Assembly (NCBI GenBank): GCA_902702965.1
Contig: CACRXP010000185.1
Span: 73,171 to 137,170 of the forward strand
DNA: 64,000 nucleotides
Direction of reading: 5' to 3'
Source: Spirometra erinaceieuropaei
Taxonomy: Eukaryota > Platyhelminthes > Cestoda > Diphyllobothriidea > Diphyllobothriidae
Numbering within the stretch: the first letter of the stretch is position 1; every line of letters begins with the position of its first letter. The notes beneath the pieces are model-generated. The model was not told the origin of the DNA, ran no database searches, and saw only the letters and a list, made by a program, of their open reading frames with translations. The translations under genes and the position numbers were made by a program. Shown in pieces: positions 46,032 to 57,680 of the stretch.

Positions 46032-46852
46032 CTAGTGAAATCCGCAGGGAATTAATTTTTCAGTCTGTATTTGTGTCATATTTTTCTTAAATGTTTTTCT
46101 GCTAAGAAATCCCCGAGACGGTCCTTTGGATGATAAAAAAATAAATTCCCAATATAGAGTATACCGATGAATCTCTGCAATTAAACCACTCTGGATCAAA
46201 TGACACAGCACGACCTTAGGATATAACTTGCCGCGCCGTTCTACAGATGCGTGTCCGATTGTCCTCCTTCTTTTTAATACTATCCCAAGATTTTATGACG
46301 ACTGCCTCCCACGAACGCAAATGGCAGTCTTTTTGCAAGAGCTCTTCTTACTCATATCTAGACCATTGTTATATTTTCTGAATCCGCTACTCAACGTTGT
46401 TACTATTAAGGGACTTCCTTACCATTGGCCCACAAAGAACCTTTTCTGTTCATTAATTGCCAATGAACGGGCAATCACCCGAATACAAGTAGTCTTCCAA
46501 GACACCTGTCAAACATCATAGGAAAAAAGGATTACAACATGTGGCGGGGGCTTTTGTACGTTTTGCCATTAAGTTGGATTAGGGGATGTCGCGTATGATT
46601 TATTGGTGCATGTCATGCCATAATTTTATGCGGGCAATTTTCGGCCGTTTTGGCCACCCGGAATGCCCCTGATTTATTGAGAATAAGGTTGACTTTCCTG
46701 CATGGTGGAAAGTGACTTGCGTCGTGGGAGAAATAAACGCTTACGTGCCATGAGGACAACACACAGGCGTCTTACCCTCATAAACTATCGAACGCTCAAA
46801 CAGGAAGGTACGTCAACGACCAGGCGTGATTTGCTAGACACATGGGTTGACC
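46032..46852. other. No recognised gene
   Basis: A 97-codon plus-strand frame at 46228-46521 has no recognised domain. Confidence 0.35.
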
Positions 46853-47263
46853 AGATCGCAGTTGGTTGCCAGGCCCCGTATAACAGGTGGCTAGGGGGGG
46901 GGTTGTTTACTTGGGCTATTTTGTGGGGTCCCGTAAACACACCTGACCCATTTGGCTTCCGTTTTACATCTAAGGTTAGGATTGGGGTACAAGTTAATGG
47001 TTTCCGATTTTTGGGCTAGGGTTATGCATTTAGGCTTAGGTTTTCCGGTTACGATTATGGTTTGGGCGTATGATTAGGTTTCAGTATTACGGTTAAGTTT
47101 TCCAGTTACAGCTATGCCTAAGGGCTACGGTAATATTTACGATTTCGGTTATGGTTATGGTTAGGGTTGCCGCTAAGGTTAACAGTTAACATTAACGATT
47201 CAGGTTAGGGTTAGGGTCAAGGTCGCCATCCGCTTCCCCATTCCTGGCTACCAACTGCGATCT
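46853..47263 (+). mobile_element. Inverted-repeat element T1 with telomere-like interior
   Basis: The left end AGATCGCAGTTGGTTGCCAGG and the inverted right end AGATCGCAGTTGGTAGCCAGG differ at one position. Between them, from about 47010 to 47220, the plus strand is full of GGTTAGGGTTAGGG-like and GGTTATGGTTAGGG-like words, decayed G-rich hexamer repeats. The first 150 bp after the left end (CAGGTGGCTAGGG ... CTGACCCATTTGGCTTCCG) are not repetitive. The whole aligns, reversed, with 60890-61320. Confidence 0.8.
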
Positions 47264-48039
47264 AGCCCATGGGTTTAAAGTCAAAATAGGTTGTACTTCT
47301 TTAAAAGAACCAACCTGAAAAGTATGCTTTGCGTGAAAAGCTATTCGTGAACACGAGTTAACGCTCAAAAGGGAAAGGCGCATCGTCAACCAGATTGCAA
47401 CCGACGTACTGAATTTCGCCTACCATGTTTTGTGAATTCAACCACTACAAAATACCGATAGAAGTGCTGACCCTTCGCTCGTAAATTTAAAACTTCACCA
47501 GTTTTGTTCGCAGTCCAATGAGCATAAGCTCCAGCGACTTTTTAGCGGGAGTCTTTCCCAAGAGAATAACTTGGGTGCGAAGGAGGCAGGAACAGATGGA
47601 TAAGTAATAATCATGCCACCGACTTGTTAAAGACGAAATCAACGTCAACAGTTGTCATCAGTCAGCGGTTTCGGCCACTTTACAAGTCGTGATTCGATTT
47701 GTACACTTTATAATAGACAGTTCTGACAGCCTATTTACGTGCGTGCAAAGATGATAAACCGGATTTGCACGTAGGTTTTTTTGCGGAAGCTGAAACATTT
47801 TCTACGCTCTTGAGGATGCTAATCCCTGATCTGAGGACAGGAAGACTAGGCTGCAAGTAGGATAAGCAAACCAACTGAGAGAATAGTTAAAGCATGCTAA
47901 TGGATGGTGGTGGTCAAAGTACTTTTCCCTGCCCAACATAAAAGTACGAAAGGCTTTGTGACACACGGTGGTTCAAAAGTAACAATCGACGATAACCACC
48001 GCATGTCCCACGGGATGGGCACAGCGGCAATGTTCATAC
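47264..48039. other. No recognised gene
   Basis: Ordinary sequence. No supported feature. Confidence 0.35.
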
Positions 48040-48330
48040 GAATAATTTTATGGTGAGGCAGACTTGTGCGCTCTTTTCCCCTCTCATGCACAAGGCTTCA
48101 GTGGCAAGGCAATGTCAGGGCGAGTGGAGGTGGGCGTGGACGCAGCAGTTGACAAGGCTGGTCAGCCGTCTACGCTTGCCACGCACAACCGTGACCCCAC
48201 CCCATACGTGCTGGCTGACTTGTATCGCGCGTCGGTGATAATGTTACAAAAACGCACCGAAGCAGGTCATTTTAGCCTGGCCCTGGGTCCTAAGAAAGAT
48301 CACGTCATCCCGCCAGTTGGCTGCCATCCA
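48040..48330 (+). repeat. Possible third member of dispersed repeat R
   Basis: Shares CAATGTCAGGGCGAGTGGAG and GCAGTTGACAAGGCTGG with the second half of the copy near 27.4 kb (AATGTCAAAATGAGTGGAAG, CAGTGACTGACAAAGCC). A 103-codon frame at 48064-48375 lies inside and is probably incidental. Confidence 0.4.
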
Positions 48331-49335
48331 GACCAGGACTCTTATCACATCTTAATATATTATATATTACGGTGAGAGATGCGCTGATTTGTCTTAGACT
48401 CCTCCATGTCAAACTCGCTCTTCCTTTTTTTCTTCCCCCAACGCTGGCTGAATCTCCGAGTGTGTCAATAATTTTCCTGGTGAGATTGGGCCTAGTGCTA
48501 TATATTAGTCCTTCAAGTGTAGCCAGCTTACAGCAGTCAAGACCATCAAAGGACCAGTGTGTTACTTTTTGAGTTATTAACAAAAGCTTTTGTCCGACAA
48601 CAAAATTACTTCTTCCGTTGGATCACCCCCCATTGCCTGCCACATCGTTACTGCCTCTCCCCCCTCTTAGCCCCACAATGTGGGAGCATTGCTCATTACC
48701 GAACCCAGTTTCTGCTGCGCACACACCGCATTCTTCTCGCTCGTTTGGCCTAACGATGACTCGTTGCACACAGCTCGATAATTCCGCAGTATGTAATTTT
48801 TCTGTAGAGACTGGGCTTATTTAACATCAACCGGCCTAACTGACACGGCAAAGATATTTTATTAAAGTCGTGTTTCATGTTTCTTTGCAAAATAATAGGT
48901 GTTATACCCTGAGTGTGTGCCTTTATCTTGACCCACGGAATGCATCTCAGCAATTTTCAGACTTCTTGGGGAATTCTGCTGTAAACTGTTTAATACTGTA
49001 ATCTATGAGCACCTGGATATCGGTAGAATAAGCAAAAATGACTTGCAAGATGTGAAGAAGACGAAATTATGCAAAGTTATGTCTCTTAATGTACCTTTCG
49101 CTGATGTTTGGACTTTGGCTCGGGTCTACCGTTGATTATTAATGACAGTGGGCAGTTTGACTGAACTGTACATACTGCCAATAGCCACCTCCAGACCCGT
49201 TATTGCTTTTTCTCGCGATTTTCGTTAAGTCGGTTATAGGTCCATCTGTCTGTTGACTGAGTCCTCGTTTCTTGCAACAGGCATAAAATGCGTGTCATAA
49301 GATCCGCAAAGAAAAGTAACCGGGTCAAAAGGAAG
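48331..49335. other. No recognised gene
   Basis: No domain or repeat recognised. Confidence 0.35.
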
Positions 49336-49850
49336 GTTTCATCCTAGAGAGGATGCATAAGGGGTCACTAAAGACAAATTTTCTGACTCGTAATATGCTA
49401 ACGTTCATGAAACATCATTTTACATGTTTGCCGGTTCAACTAGCGCAAATGGCCCTGCTGCAATTGAGTTCAGTCCGTTAACTAACGAAAGATTTTTGGT
49501 TCATAGGCCTTTGGCGCCCTCGTTCCGGCCAGCGGTTTGCTCCAACATGTTAGAAATTTTCATTCCTGTCTGCCACAGTTTCATCCTGGAGCGGATACAT
49601 AAGGGGCCATAAGAGGCAATTTTTTCCGACTAGTTCACGAAACCTCAGTCGCCATGTTCATCAGTTCGACCAGCATAAATGGCCCTGCTGTAATTGAGTC
49701 CATTTCGTTAACTAACGACAAATTTTAAGTTCACAGGCTTTTAATGTCGTCCTTGCGACCAGTGTTTTGCTCCAACTGGTTGTTAGCTTACTAGCTCAGT
49801 CAGTCATTTGGCTAATAGGTTAGAAATGTTTATTCCTGACTGCCACAGAC
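49336..49850 (+). repeat. Tandem duplication, 242-bp period, two units
   Basis: Units start at 49336 and 49578 with GTTTCATCCTRGAG. They share ATGGCCCTGCTG, GTTAACTAACGA and TGACTGCCACAG-like endings. The second unit has a 40-bp insertion of its own near 49785-49825. Divergence is moderate. Confidence 0.8.
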
Positions 49851-49994
49851 TTTATCAATATTTCTTCCTGAATCAGAACTAGTCATTATGGGATTACCTG
49901 TGAGTGATCTACACCGATCTCCGAGACGAAATATACTGCGCATGTCCGTTAGCCCGATTGGGGAAGGTTTTTTTCACCATTCGTTATATTCTGA

Positions 49995-50190
49995 ATCATA
50001 ACCGACAGGACAACGGGTCCCTAGTCAAATGGAAGAAATTTGGACCTAATAAAACTAATTGATCAAAGATTTTGGGTTCCGATCCCAGGCACGGTAAACA
50101 AGTGATAGAGCGAGACTGTCTGCTGACGGCCAATAAGCCGGAAATAGTAAACGCAGCCACTCTTGTTTTTGTTGATACTCTCTTCAGCAT
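49995..50190 (+). mobile_element. tRNA-derived SINE, S8
   Basis: ATAACCGACAGGACAACGGG at the start, a B-box-like GGGTTCCGATCCC, then GCTGACGGCCAATAAGCCGG and a CTCTTGTTTTTGTTGATAC tail. Same order as S4, with a more degraded A-box. Confidence 0.7.
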
Positions 50191-50722
50191 GATTGGCTTT
50201 ATCTACGAACCTAGCGCATAATCTATTGAACACTCCAAAGCCGTGGGCTTTCTTGTATAAGGATGCCAACCTAACCACCTCAAGAAACAATAATTGGTTG
50301 CACCTAGGAGGTACTTAAATCGACAAGGACTGTGCAGCCGTAGACAGCAGCTGTCCATACTTTGTACAGTATCCTCCCCAGCTGTTAATGCCACACAGCC
50401 GCATCATCATTGCTGCTGACAGAAGGGGCTGGTCGGCTTGACCTGCGCTGACCATCAAGTCCGTTTACGTTCATTACAACGTTGTCTACTCCCAGCAAAT
50501 CTAAGAGATCAAACCATTGATGTTTAGAGAAAAACTGGCTTAAATAAAACATTAGGAGTAGCAAAGGCGTTACGGAAACGGTAAGTCGAAGGATCCCAAT
50601 TAGCTGTCGTAGACTGCAGATCGTGTGATGATGTATGTACTAACGAAATCGAGTTAGGTACTGATGATTAGCAGTTGTACTCAAGAGCAGAGAAACAAAG
50701 AACGCAGATCAACTGGGCAGTT
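50191..50722. other. No recognised gene
   Basis: No supported feature. Confidence 0.35.
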
Positions 50723-50985
50723 TTCCCCCTGAAATAATTTATGTACCTGGACTCATTAATGTCTACTTATGAGAAATATTATTTTTTAGTTATTTCTTCA
50801 TCACGTCTCGTCTTGGCGCTATTCTGCTGTAGTAGAAAAAGGTCTGAATAGATCAACCAGTTAAACAGGCAAATATACAAATGCAAATATTCTGCCTATA
50901 TTACACGCCGCAGTGCGGCTGCTGGTTGGGCTCGAGGGAGATACCTAAGGCACCGAAAGAGCAGTGAGTTCCTTAGCACGATCTG
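50723..50985 (+). repeat. Direct repeat V, copy 1
   Basis: From TTCCCCCTGAAATAATTTAT to AGCACGATCTG this is almost identical to 52942-53203. Both copies contain CACGCCGCAGTGCGGCTGCTG, an inverted-repeat-like segment. The ends are not TG...CA, so they are not obvious LTRs. Confidence 0.85.
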
Positions 50986-52140
50986 CCAAGGGATAGGCTC
51001 CGTTGTTCTATGGTAAGGCACTGTTTCAAAATGAAACGCCACTGAATACCCAGGCGGATACCGTATCCGCGTACATTTATTATTTCACTCGAAAGTAGAG
51101 TTTTTGCCTCTGATCGTCTTCTGCGTTTACGTACATTCCGTCAGCTTACCGTCCGCCGTTCTGCCCAACCCGCAAACCCATCCTCAATTACCATAATTTC
51201 TGTATGACACGATCCATAGTATACCAAGAGCTAATTGGGTTCTTCACCCTACAGTAACCTGTGAGGTCTCAACTTCGAGATCTATCAGCGCATTTCTGAT
51301 TAGTAAGTCGCCCGACTCTGCATAGACATAGCCAAATTGACGAGACAAAAGTTGACAAGAGAACCTGGCAAACACGCAAAGAGGCGCGTAAATTCCGATT
51401 CGGCTAAAACAGCAGCATTTGATTCAACCTATAACAAGGATTAAAAACTTCCAAACACTCCTTTCACTCCCGCTCAAAATCAAGTCTAAGCTAAGCCCCT
51501 GCTTTTTAGGCTGCAGAAGGAACATATTTTCAAAATGAGGGTAGTGTTCGCTGTGCGTTTTTAAACGAAAACAATCAACAGGTAGGGTGCTTTCTTTGCG
51601 CTGGCTTTTAACCTGTCAGGACTAATTGAAGAGTTGTGTTTACACCGGTCTCTCCAAAACCTCCTGCACGGATCACTGTCGTATCCGCCAAGGCAGAAGT
51701 GTACATGTCAGTCAGACATCGGCAAGTGCCGACTGACTACTATTTTGTAGAAGTATCAGCCACGTCTGGGATGTCTCATCCATCGGTAGTTTTAAAACAG
51801 TGACAGGAAGGTGAAGTTTTACGACAAAAGTCGACTCCACCCCCCGGTGTGCACTTTTTGTAGTGTTTCTACGCTTTCGTCCGCGCAAATTGCATTACAG
51901 CGTGCTACACCGCTCCTGTTTCGTCAATCATTACCGGCGCAAAGTAGGGCATACAATCATAATGGAAAAAACGGGTTTTCTTGTCGTTGATGAATTTTGA
52001 TTAAAGACGCTAGTTAACATCCTCAAGCTCATTGGGGTATGTAAACGGAGATGAAAATCGTAAGATTAACGAGGGTTAACATCTTTACTGCATTTGGCGG
52101 ACATAAGGGCTAAATATTTTCGTCCAGTAACGTATATGAA
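50986..52140. other. No recognised gene
   Basis: No supported feature. Confidence 0.35.
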
Positions 52141-52850
52141 GTAGGTGGCGTATCTCATTAAATATGGACCGCATTTCTGAAATATGTCCGAGGTTAGCAA
52201 GGAGTATTTAGTATTTTCGATGAACTTACAAATTTATGAACATTTTTAGCAGGCACACAATGTAGCATTTTTTGCCCTCGTTTTGTAAAAATTACTTCTT
52301 CTTTGCACCTAACATTCTGAGAAAGGATGGCTTTTGGCTTAAAATGTGTAATTATGGAATATTAAAGGTGGTTAAATATCCTTTCAAACAGCGTAGAGCC
52401 TGTGCGTTTGTCAATACCTCTGACCATGCATCAAACGTGATCCATATCCGGGGCGCGATTTAATGTGTGAGATATTGTTTACTCCTAATAGCATACAGAA
52501 ACGCACGGCTTTGCTTTCATGGAGAGTGTACAGCTTATAGTTTAAAGAGCCCAACGAAACGTCGACACCAGATCGGATTCAAGATTGCGTGGGAACTGAA
52601 AAAGTTTTTTGACATCGAAAGTAAACGTACTTTTCTGTTCAGTGGATATCAGGGTGTATATCTTTTGCGTATTTTCTGTAAAATAAACTTGCGTTTATAA
52701 GGCCACTGAAGTCAGTGGAAGATGCATATTGACTAAAAAGCGCGTATACTGCAGACATTAGGAGAGATGCGTATGCAAAAGTCGGCGTACTATCGTAGCT
52801 GGGATTTCGCAGGATTTTGCTACGTTACATGAGCTTTGTCACCTAGTGTA
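52141..52850. mobile_element. Palindromic MITE, diverged subfamily C, copy C2
   Basis: The start GTAGGTGGCGTATCTCATTA and the end TGTCACCTAGTG are degraded versions of the family ends. Internal blocks (CATCTGACCATGCATCAAACGTGA-like centre, AACTGAAAAAGTTTTTTGAC, the ATAAGGCCACTGAAGTC arm) align in order with subfamily B, but with heavy divergence. An old copy. Confidence 0.6.
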
Positions 52851-52941
52851 AGTCAAAGGGTCTCCCCAGAGTGTAATTACGGGATTCCGAATTTACCTTA
52901 AACGGTGGGTACATCTTTTCTGAATGGCAAAACTATTTCGG

Positions 52942-53203
52942 TTTCCCCCTGAAATAATTTATGTACCTGGACTCATTAATGTCTACTTATGAGAAATATT
53001 ATTTTTATTGTTTTTTCATCACGTCTCGTCTTGGCGCTATTCTGCTGTAGTAGAAAAAGTTTCGAATAGATCAACCAGTTAAACATGCAAGTATACAAAT
53101 GCAAATATTCTGCCTATATTACACGCCGCAGTGCGGCTGCTGGTTGGGTTCGAGGGAGAGACCTAGGGCACCACGGGAGGAGTGAGTTCCGTAGCACGAT
53201 CTG
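52942..53203 (+). repeat. Direct repeat V, copy 2
   Basis: Second copy of 50723-50985, 2.2 kb downstream in the same orientation. It has few differences, including a short deletion in the T-rich part. Confidence 0.85.
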
Positions 53204-53564
53204 TGAGCGCCCCTCTACCATCACATACACACTTATTTTACGATTTTGCGTAAGTTAATCCTAGTTGCGTGCTTAATGTTCGACTAATGAAGAGAGTATT
53301 TGCCCAAATATCTTTTGCATTTTAGATTTTGTGCGTACTTTGTGCTCACGCAAATTACTTGGAAGAATATAGCTTAGAAACGACCAAGAAAAAAACATTC
53401 TTTTTAACAGTTAGTGCCGTCACCATTTGAAACCGGCTCGCCTCCCGAAAAACTGCGCAAAATGCATAAAAACGGAGCAAACGGGCTTCCACTTAACAGA
53501 TTCGGCCTATCTGCATGAAGGAAAACCCCAGTGTGCATGGTATGCATATTATGATTTTGACTTG

Positions 53565-53646
53565 GAAGAAGATGGTGCGATCACTAGAACAAGAAGTGAA
53601 TTGGCCTTAAATTCCGGATTTTCACTCGAACCCATCACCAGAGACG
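53565..53646 (-). ncRNA. Hammerhead-type motif, left arm of a head-to-head pair
   Basis: The minus strand reads CTGGTGA, TGGGTTCGAGTGAAAATCC, GGAATTTAAGGCC. It then gives CACTTCTTGTTCTAGTGATC and GCACCATCTTCTTCC, the Penelope terminal block. Core bases are altered relative to CTGATGA and GAAACGTC, so it is a degraded ribozyme. Confidence 0.55.
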
Positions 53647-53658
53647 GTCGCAGATAAA

Positions 53659-53702
53659 GGTTTCTGATGCTGATTTCAAGTGAGAATCCGAAACGTCAGG
53701 CC
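53659..53702 (+). ncRNA. Hammerhead-type motif, best-preserved copy
   Basis: Stem I forms between GGTTT (53659-53663) and AGGCC (53698-53702), with two G-U pairs. Core CTGATG is at 53664-53669. Stem II is GATT (5372-75 within the run starting 53670) pairing with AATC (53685-53688). GAAACGTC is at 53690-53697, giving the short ACGU stem III type expected of minimal Penelope ribozymes, which act as dimers, and a GTC cleavage site. One core position is C where A is expected (CTGATGC). The Penelope terminal block follows to about 53765. Confidence 0.65.
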
Positions 53703-53765
53703 AATAAACTTCTTTTTTCAGTGATCGCATTTTCTTCTTCTGAACTGCTTCCTGTTCGCTTCTAT

Positions 53766-54066
53766 CGACTTTTACTTGACTGGCACTGAGTCCGCTGGCG
53801 CTTATCGGCGCTTTTGGAATACTCTCATATCCGGTTCCCTGGATGCCTTCGCCGTCAGGATCGGAGAGGGAAAAAAAGGAGATCCGTGCCCCCTGCCGCT
53901 GTCCTTTTACAGTCTCCGGGGGTAAAAGAGACATAATGCATCCTCAGAGCTTGACTCTTCTGTGTCCTTGTACTCTACTTTGCCTTTGTATTCAAAACTA
54001 CTTTACCTAGTTTTATTACAGACGAGTTCTGACACACGGACCTTCATCTTATGATATAAACACATG
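53766..54066. other. No recognised gene
   Basis: A minus-strand frame of 99 codons at 53635-53934 overlaps the ribozyme arm and carries no domain that I recognise. Confidence 0.35.
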
Positions 54067-54700
54067 CCGAGATTTGGTTCTGCAACCCCCACTTGACTGA
54101 TACCATATTAGCTAGTTTACTAAAACAATCTTAGTAAGCATACCTAACTTGGCTACTCTCTCGATTAGGAAGGGAAAGGGGGCGCGAGTGAAGCTCGAAG
54201 CAAGCCCCTGGGACGTGCATGTGAACCGTTGCTTGGCCTAATCGAAGATGGCGTGTGTACATACACTGTCTGCGCGACAAAGCCACTCGGTGGATTAAGA
54301 GGGCGAGGAGAGCGCGCTCACAATTGGAGGGCGGCGGAGGAAGCTGCATGTTAGTCCGTGGTGCATGGGTACTGTAGTGGAACCGATAGAGTTATAATCC
54401 CTACGACCAGTGCCATTAGCAAACCTCCTTAGCCATTCTTTGCATTAAGATAATAAGGAGTGTCCAAGCGGGGCTCAAATCACCCGCAGGGAGGCGCGGG
54501 TGAACTAATGCCTCATGTGACCGAGGATGGCGTTTAAGCAACCCCCCCCCCCCCGAGGTAGAATCACTCGCTAGGTTGACATAGTAAGGAAGGGACAAAC
54601 ACGTGATATACGGAGTCAGCGTAATCACAACTACTTAAGTTGTTATAGAAATCTAGCCGTATGATATCAATCAAGTGAGGCTGCAGGACCAGACATCGCC
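54067..54700. mobile_element. Inverted-repeat element K2
   Basis: Ends GATTTGGTTCTGCAACCCCC and (inverted) CTGGTCCTGCAGCCTCACTT match K1 in sequence and spacing. The interior aligns with K1 in order: AGCTAGTTTACTAAAACAAT, GGATTAAGAGGGCGAGG, GTGGTGCATGGGTACTG, CCTCATGTGACCGAGGATGG. A C-run near 54541-54554 is specific to this copy. Confidence 0.65.
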
Positions 54701-56419
54701 AAATAAATTTACACAAAAATGCCATCCAGCGATACACCTGGCGATTGATCTGTGGACTGTTTTGACGTCTTCAGGGGTAACGCTTGAAGACGGGGAGCAC
54801 AATAGCATTGACAACATTGGCAACGCGTGTGTTTTCTTTAAAACTAAGTTTGGCTGTCATCCTTTTTCATCAATTAATAATCAGCTGCGTTCTATAAATA
54901 ACGTGAAACTTTTGGGAAAATTCAATTCGTTTACCTAGTGGGCAGATGATGCGCCAGCCGCAATGCTTGTGTGGTGAAAAAAGCCCCTGACACGGAAAAC
55001 AATCAAACTGGCGCCTACCCCAAACCCGTACTTTATGCTCAGATTCGCAGTTTTCACAGTTGAAAATAAGTCTTCCTTACTGACTCCAAATCTGAGCTTA
55101 CTTTAATCTGAGTCATTTCCCTGCTGAGATTTCAAGGCAGATGTTCACATGCAGCTGCATGCCCGTTCAATTGATCAGCAGCCCAGAGGCAGAATGGTTG
55201 GCTGTTTGCTCATTTACAACAACAAGCCTAATCTATCAGCACGTGGGTTCGCATTAGCAAGGATTAATCTTATAAAAATGTTTTAATACCTCAAGTCACG
55301 GGGTGCGCCAAATGGCTTTTATTCTCAACTAATGCCTTCCTATCCAAGGAGTCCACTCAACCCACGGCCATATACGGTAGATAACGCAATTCATGGAGTA
55401 TGCATAGTGTGGAAAATATTTAACTAACCGGAAACCGACCAAATCAATCGATCAAATTTCTCATATAATGGTGGACGAGTTTTAGATAAAAGACAAAATG
55501 CAGGACAAGTTTGAAGTGATATTAAAATTATCAGAAAGCTTAACTTGTTGCAAACCTTTGAAATGCAGAAAACACGAAATGTCGAGCCAAATAAGAAATG
55601 CAATTTGCAGAAACGAGGAGGAATACAGCTCAGTTAATAAAACACCATGGGCGAAATAAAGTTTTAAATTAATTTTGAAATACTTGAGCTATTATCCTTC
55701 AAGACCAAGTCTTAGTCTACTGCTTGTACATTTCCGAGGCCTCGTTGCAATATTTCGATGTGATTTTTCTAAATTTGCGTTGCTCGAGATGTGGTTGACA
55801 AGGCAAAGAAGACAAGTCGAGGGACTAAGTAAATGGACTATAATTAACGCATGAACTCATAAGCATGTGATCTGTTAAACATCAGTAAAATAGTTTTTCC
55901 ACACAAGAACTGTGTGTCTTTGGCAACAGTGGAGTAATTAGGGTTTAAGAATGCTTTAAAGTGGCAGCGATTTTATTGCTGTTTTCAGTGTTCCATGTTG
56001 ACTGTCCGAGGAGATTGGTTAGTGATTTGTTCCCATCAAAATCCTCAAAATAAGACTGCCCTTTAAGGTTTTAGCTTCCTAATGGGTTTTTAGTGTTCTT
56101 TCTTATGTGGGACCGACTAGAAAGGCAAAATTTAAGAATGAAGACCTGTGGCGAATATCCCGTTGATTAAGCGACAAACCCCCGACAACTTCTCCTTTTA
56201 AATGCGCTCCAATGATTTACTTCGCTGACAAGTTCCAAGTTCTGCATCTTTGTCGGAGCAAAGTGGAGAAGAAGTTGGAAAATATTGCCCACACAGGCCT
56301 AGATACTGCAGATGTTGGCCTGAACTTAACTTAAGGAGCGTAACGATGGGAGGCGGTCACCGACCGTGTTGCGGAACTTACTCATCCGTGAGCGTCCCTC
56401 TCCACCATTTTACATTTCC
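54701..56419. other. No recognised gene
   Basis: Includes an 87-codon frame at 54675-54938 that overlaps the K2 end. No domain seen. Confidence 0.35.
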
Positions 56420-56580
56420 GATCGCAATCGACAGGAAAACCAGCCCGTGACTCAGAGGTTAGGGGTGTTGGACTTCTAACTAACATCTCGCGAGATCGAG
56501 CTCCAAGACGGGCTGACGACGGCTAGTAAGTTATAAACGGCAATTCCAGTCACCATTGTCTTTGTCGGCAGTGTTACTCT
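56420..56580 (+). mobile_element. tRNA-derived SINE, S9
   Basis: GCAATCGACAGGAAAACCAG, GTGACTCAGAGGTTAGGG (A-box region), TTGGACTTCTAACTAACATC and a B-box-like AGATCGAGCTCC. Then come GACGACGGCTAGTAAG and CATTGTCTTTGTCGGCAG. Confidence 0.75.
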
Positions 56581-57496
56581 GTCTGGGAAAACATACTTTG
56601 ATTTTTACATTGCTAGCACTTTTGTGAACCCTGATCACTATCAAGCCCCGTTCTACGATTATAAATGCATTTCACTGTAGTAATACAAATAATAAGGCGG
56701 TTTATAACCGCTGTGACATCCTTTCTGCTTCTAAATTAAGTAATTAGCAGAAACCACAGCACTCCATGGAGCGTTTTTTGTAGTTGCTTATACAAAGCTT
56801 TCATTAGCCAACAAATTAAGACCATGTCAAAAGATATGATTGCCCCTCTGTGTTAATACTATTTTTAGGATATAGAATTACATGTATTTGCGAAAGAGAA
56901 TTTTTAAAAAAATGATGATGTTCCCCTTTCCGAAAATAATGCTCATAGGTAAATGCTAACTTTCCTGATTTATTTAGACCCAAAAAGTGAAGTTGCAAGT
57001 CAGCAACAATTTGTTTGGCAAATCTCTCTAATTAAGTTTAATTCCCCCCATCAGCAAAACGCGCAAAATTAGTGGTTGTGCCCTAGGACAGACACTGGCA
57101 TGGGGGATGCTCTGAATATAAACGACGTCAATTACCGTCAAAATGTCAAACGTTTTCTTTGGGAAAATTGCGTCAATACATAATCCTGCATGAAAAAAGC
57201 TAGTTTCTCACCAAGATAATCGCATAATTCAGCGGCACAGCGTTCTAGGCACACTGGAATTATCACCTTGATTCCGACTGCTCACATCTGCAAGTATAAA
57301 ATTTTCATCGCATTCCTTGCCTTTTAACTGGTCCAGCCGCTTAATTAGTCTTCTTCACTTAAAATGGCAATACACTACCACAGTCGACATACTGCTCTTG
57401 CTTTCTCAATGCGGACAAAAGCACTTTCTACTGGAAGCCGTAACTCAGATTACAGTAAATTCACTTTCTCTGCCAGATGCAAAGGCGGATGCAGAG
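56581..57496. other. No recognised gene
   Basis: No supported feature. Confidence 0.35.
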
Positions 57497-57680
57497 TGGT
57501 ACTGTCAAGAACGAGGGATACTCTGATGGCTATTTTGGGCTGAATGGCCGTCGTCTGTCAGCAATACAGAAACCTGGATAAGTCCGCATTTGAGCCCAGC
57601 CTCTTTGCTCACTAAGCATTATTGAGTTCAGTGGTCTACCATTGGCCTACGGACTGCTTGTCCTGTCCGGTGCGATCGGG
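57497..57680 (-). mobile_element. tRNA-derived SINE, S10
   Basis: The minus strand begins GCACCGGACAGGACAAGCAG, has GTAGGCCAATGGTAGACC as a degraded A-box region, and continues GACAGACGACGGCC. The tail is CCCTCGTTCTTGACAGTACC. An older copy. Confidence 0.55.

Noticed and set aside
50723..53203. LTR retrotransposon with two LTRs
   Set aside because: Repeat ends are not TG...CA, there is no primer binding site or polypurine tract, and the interval has no retroelement coding sequence.
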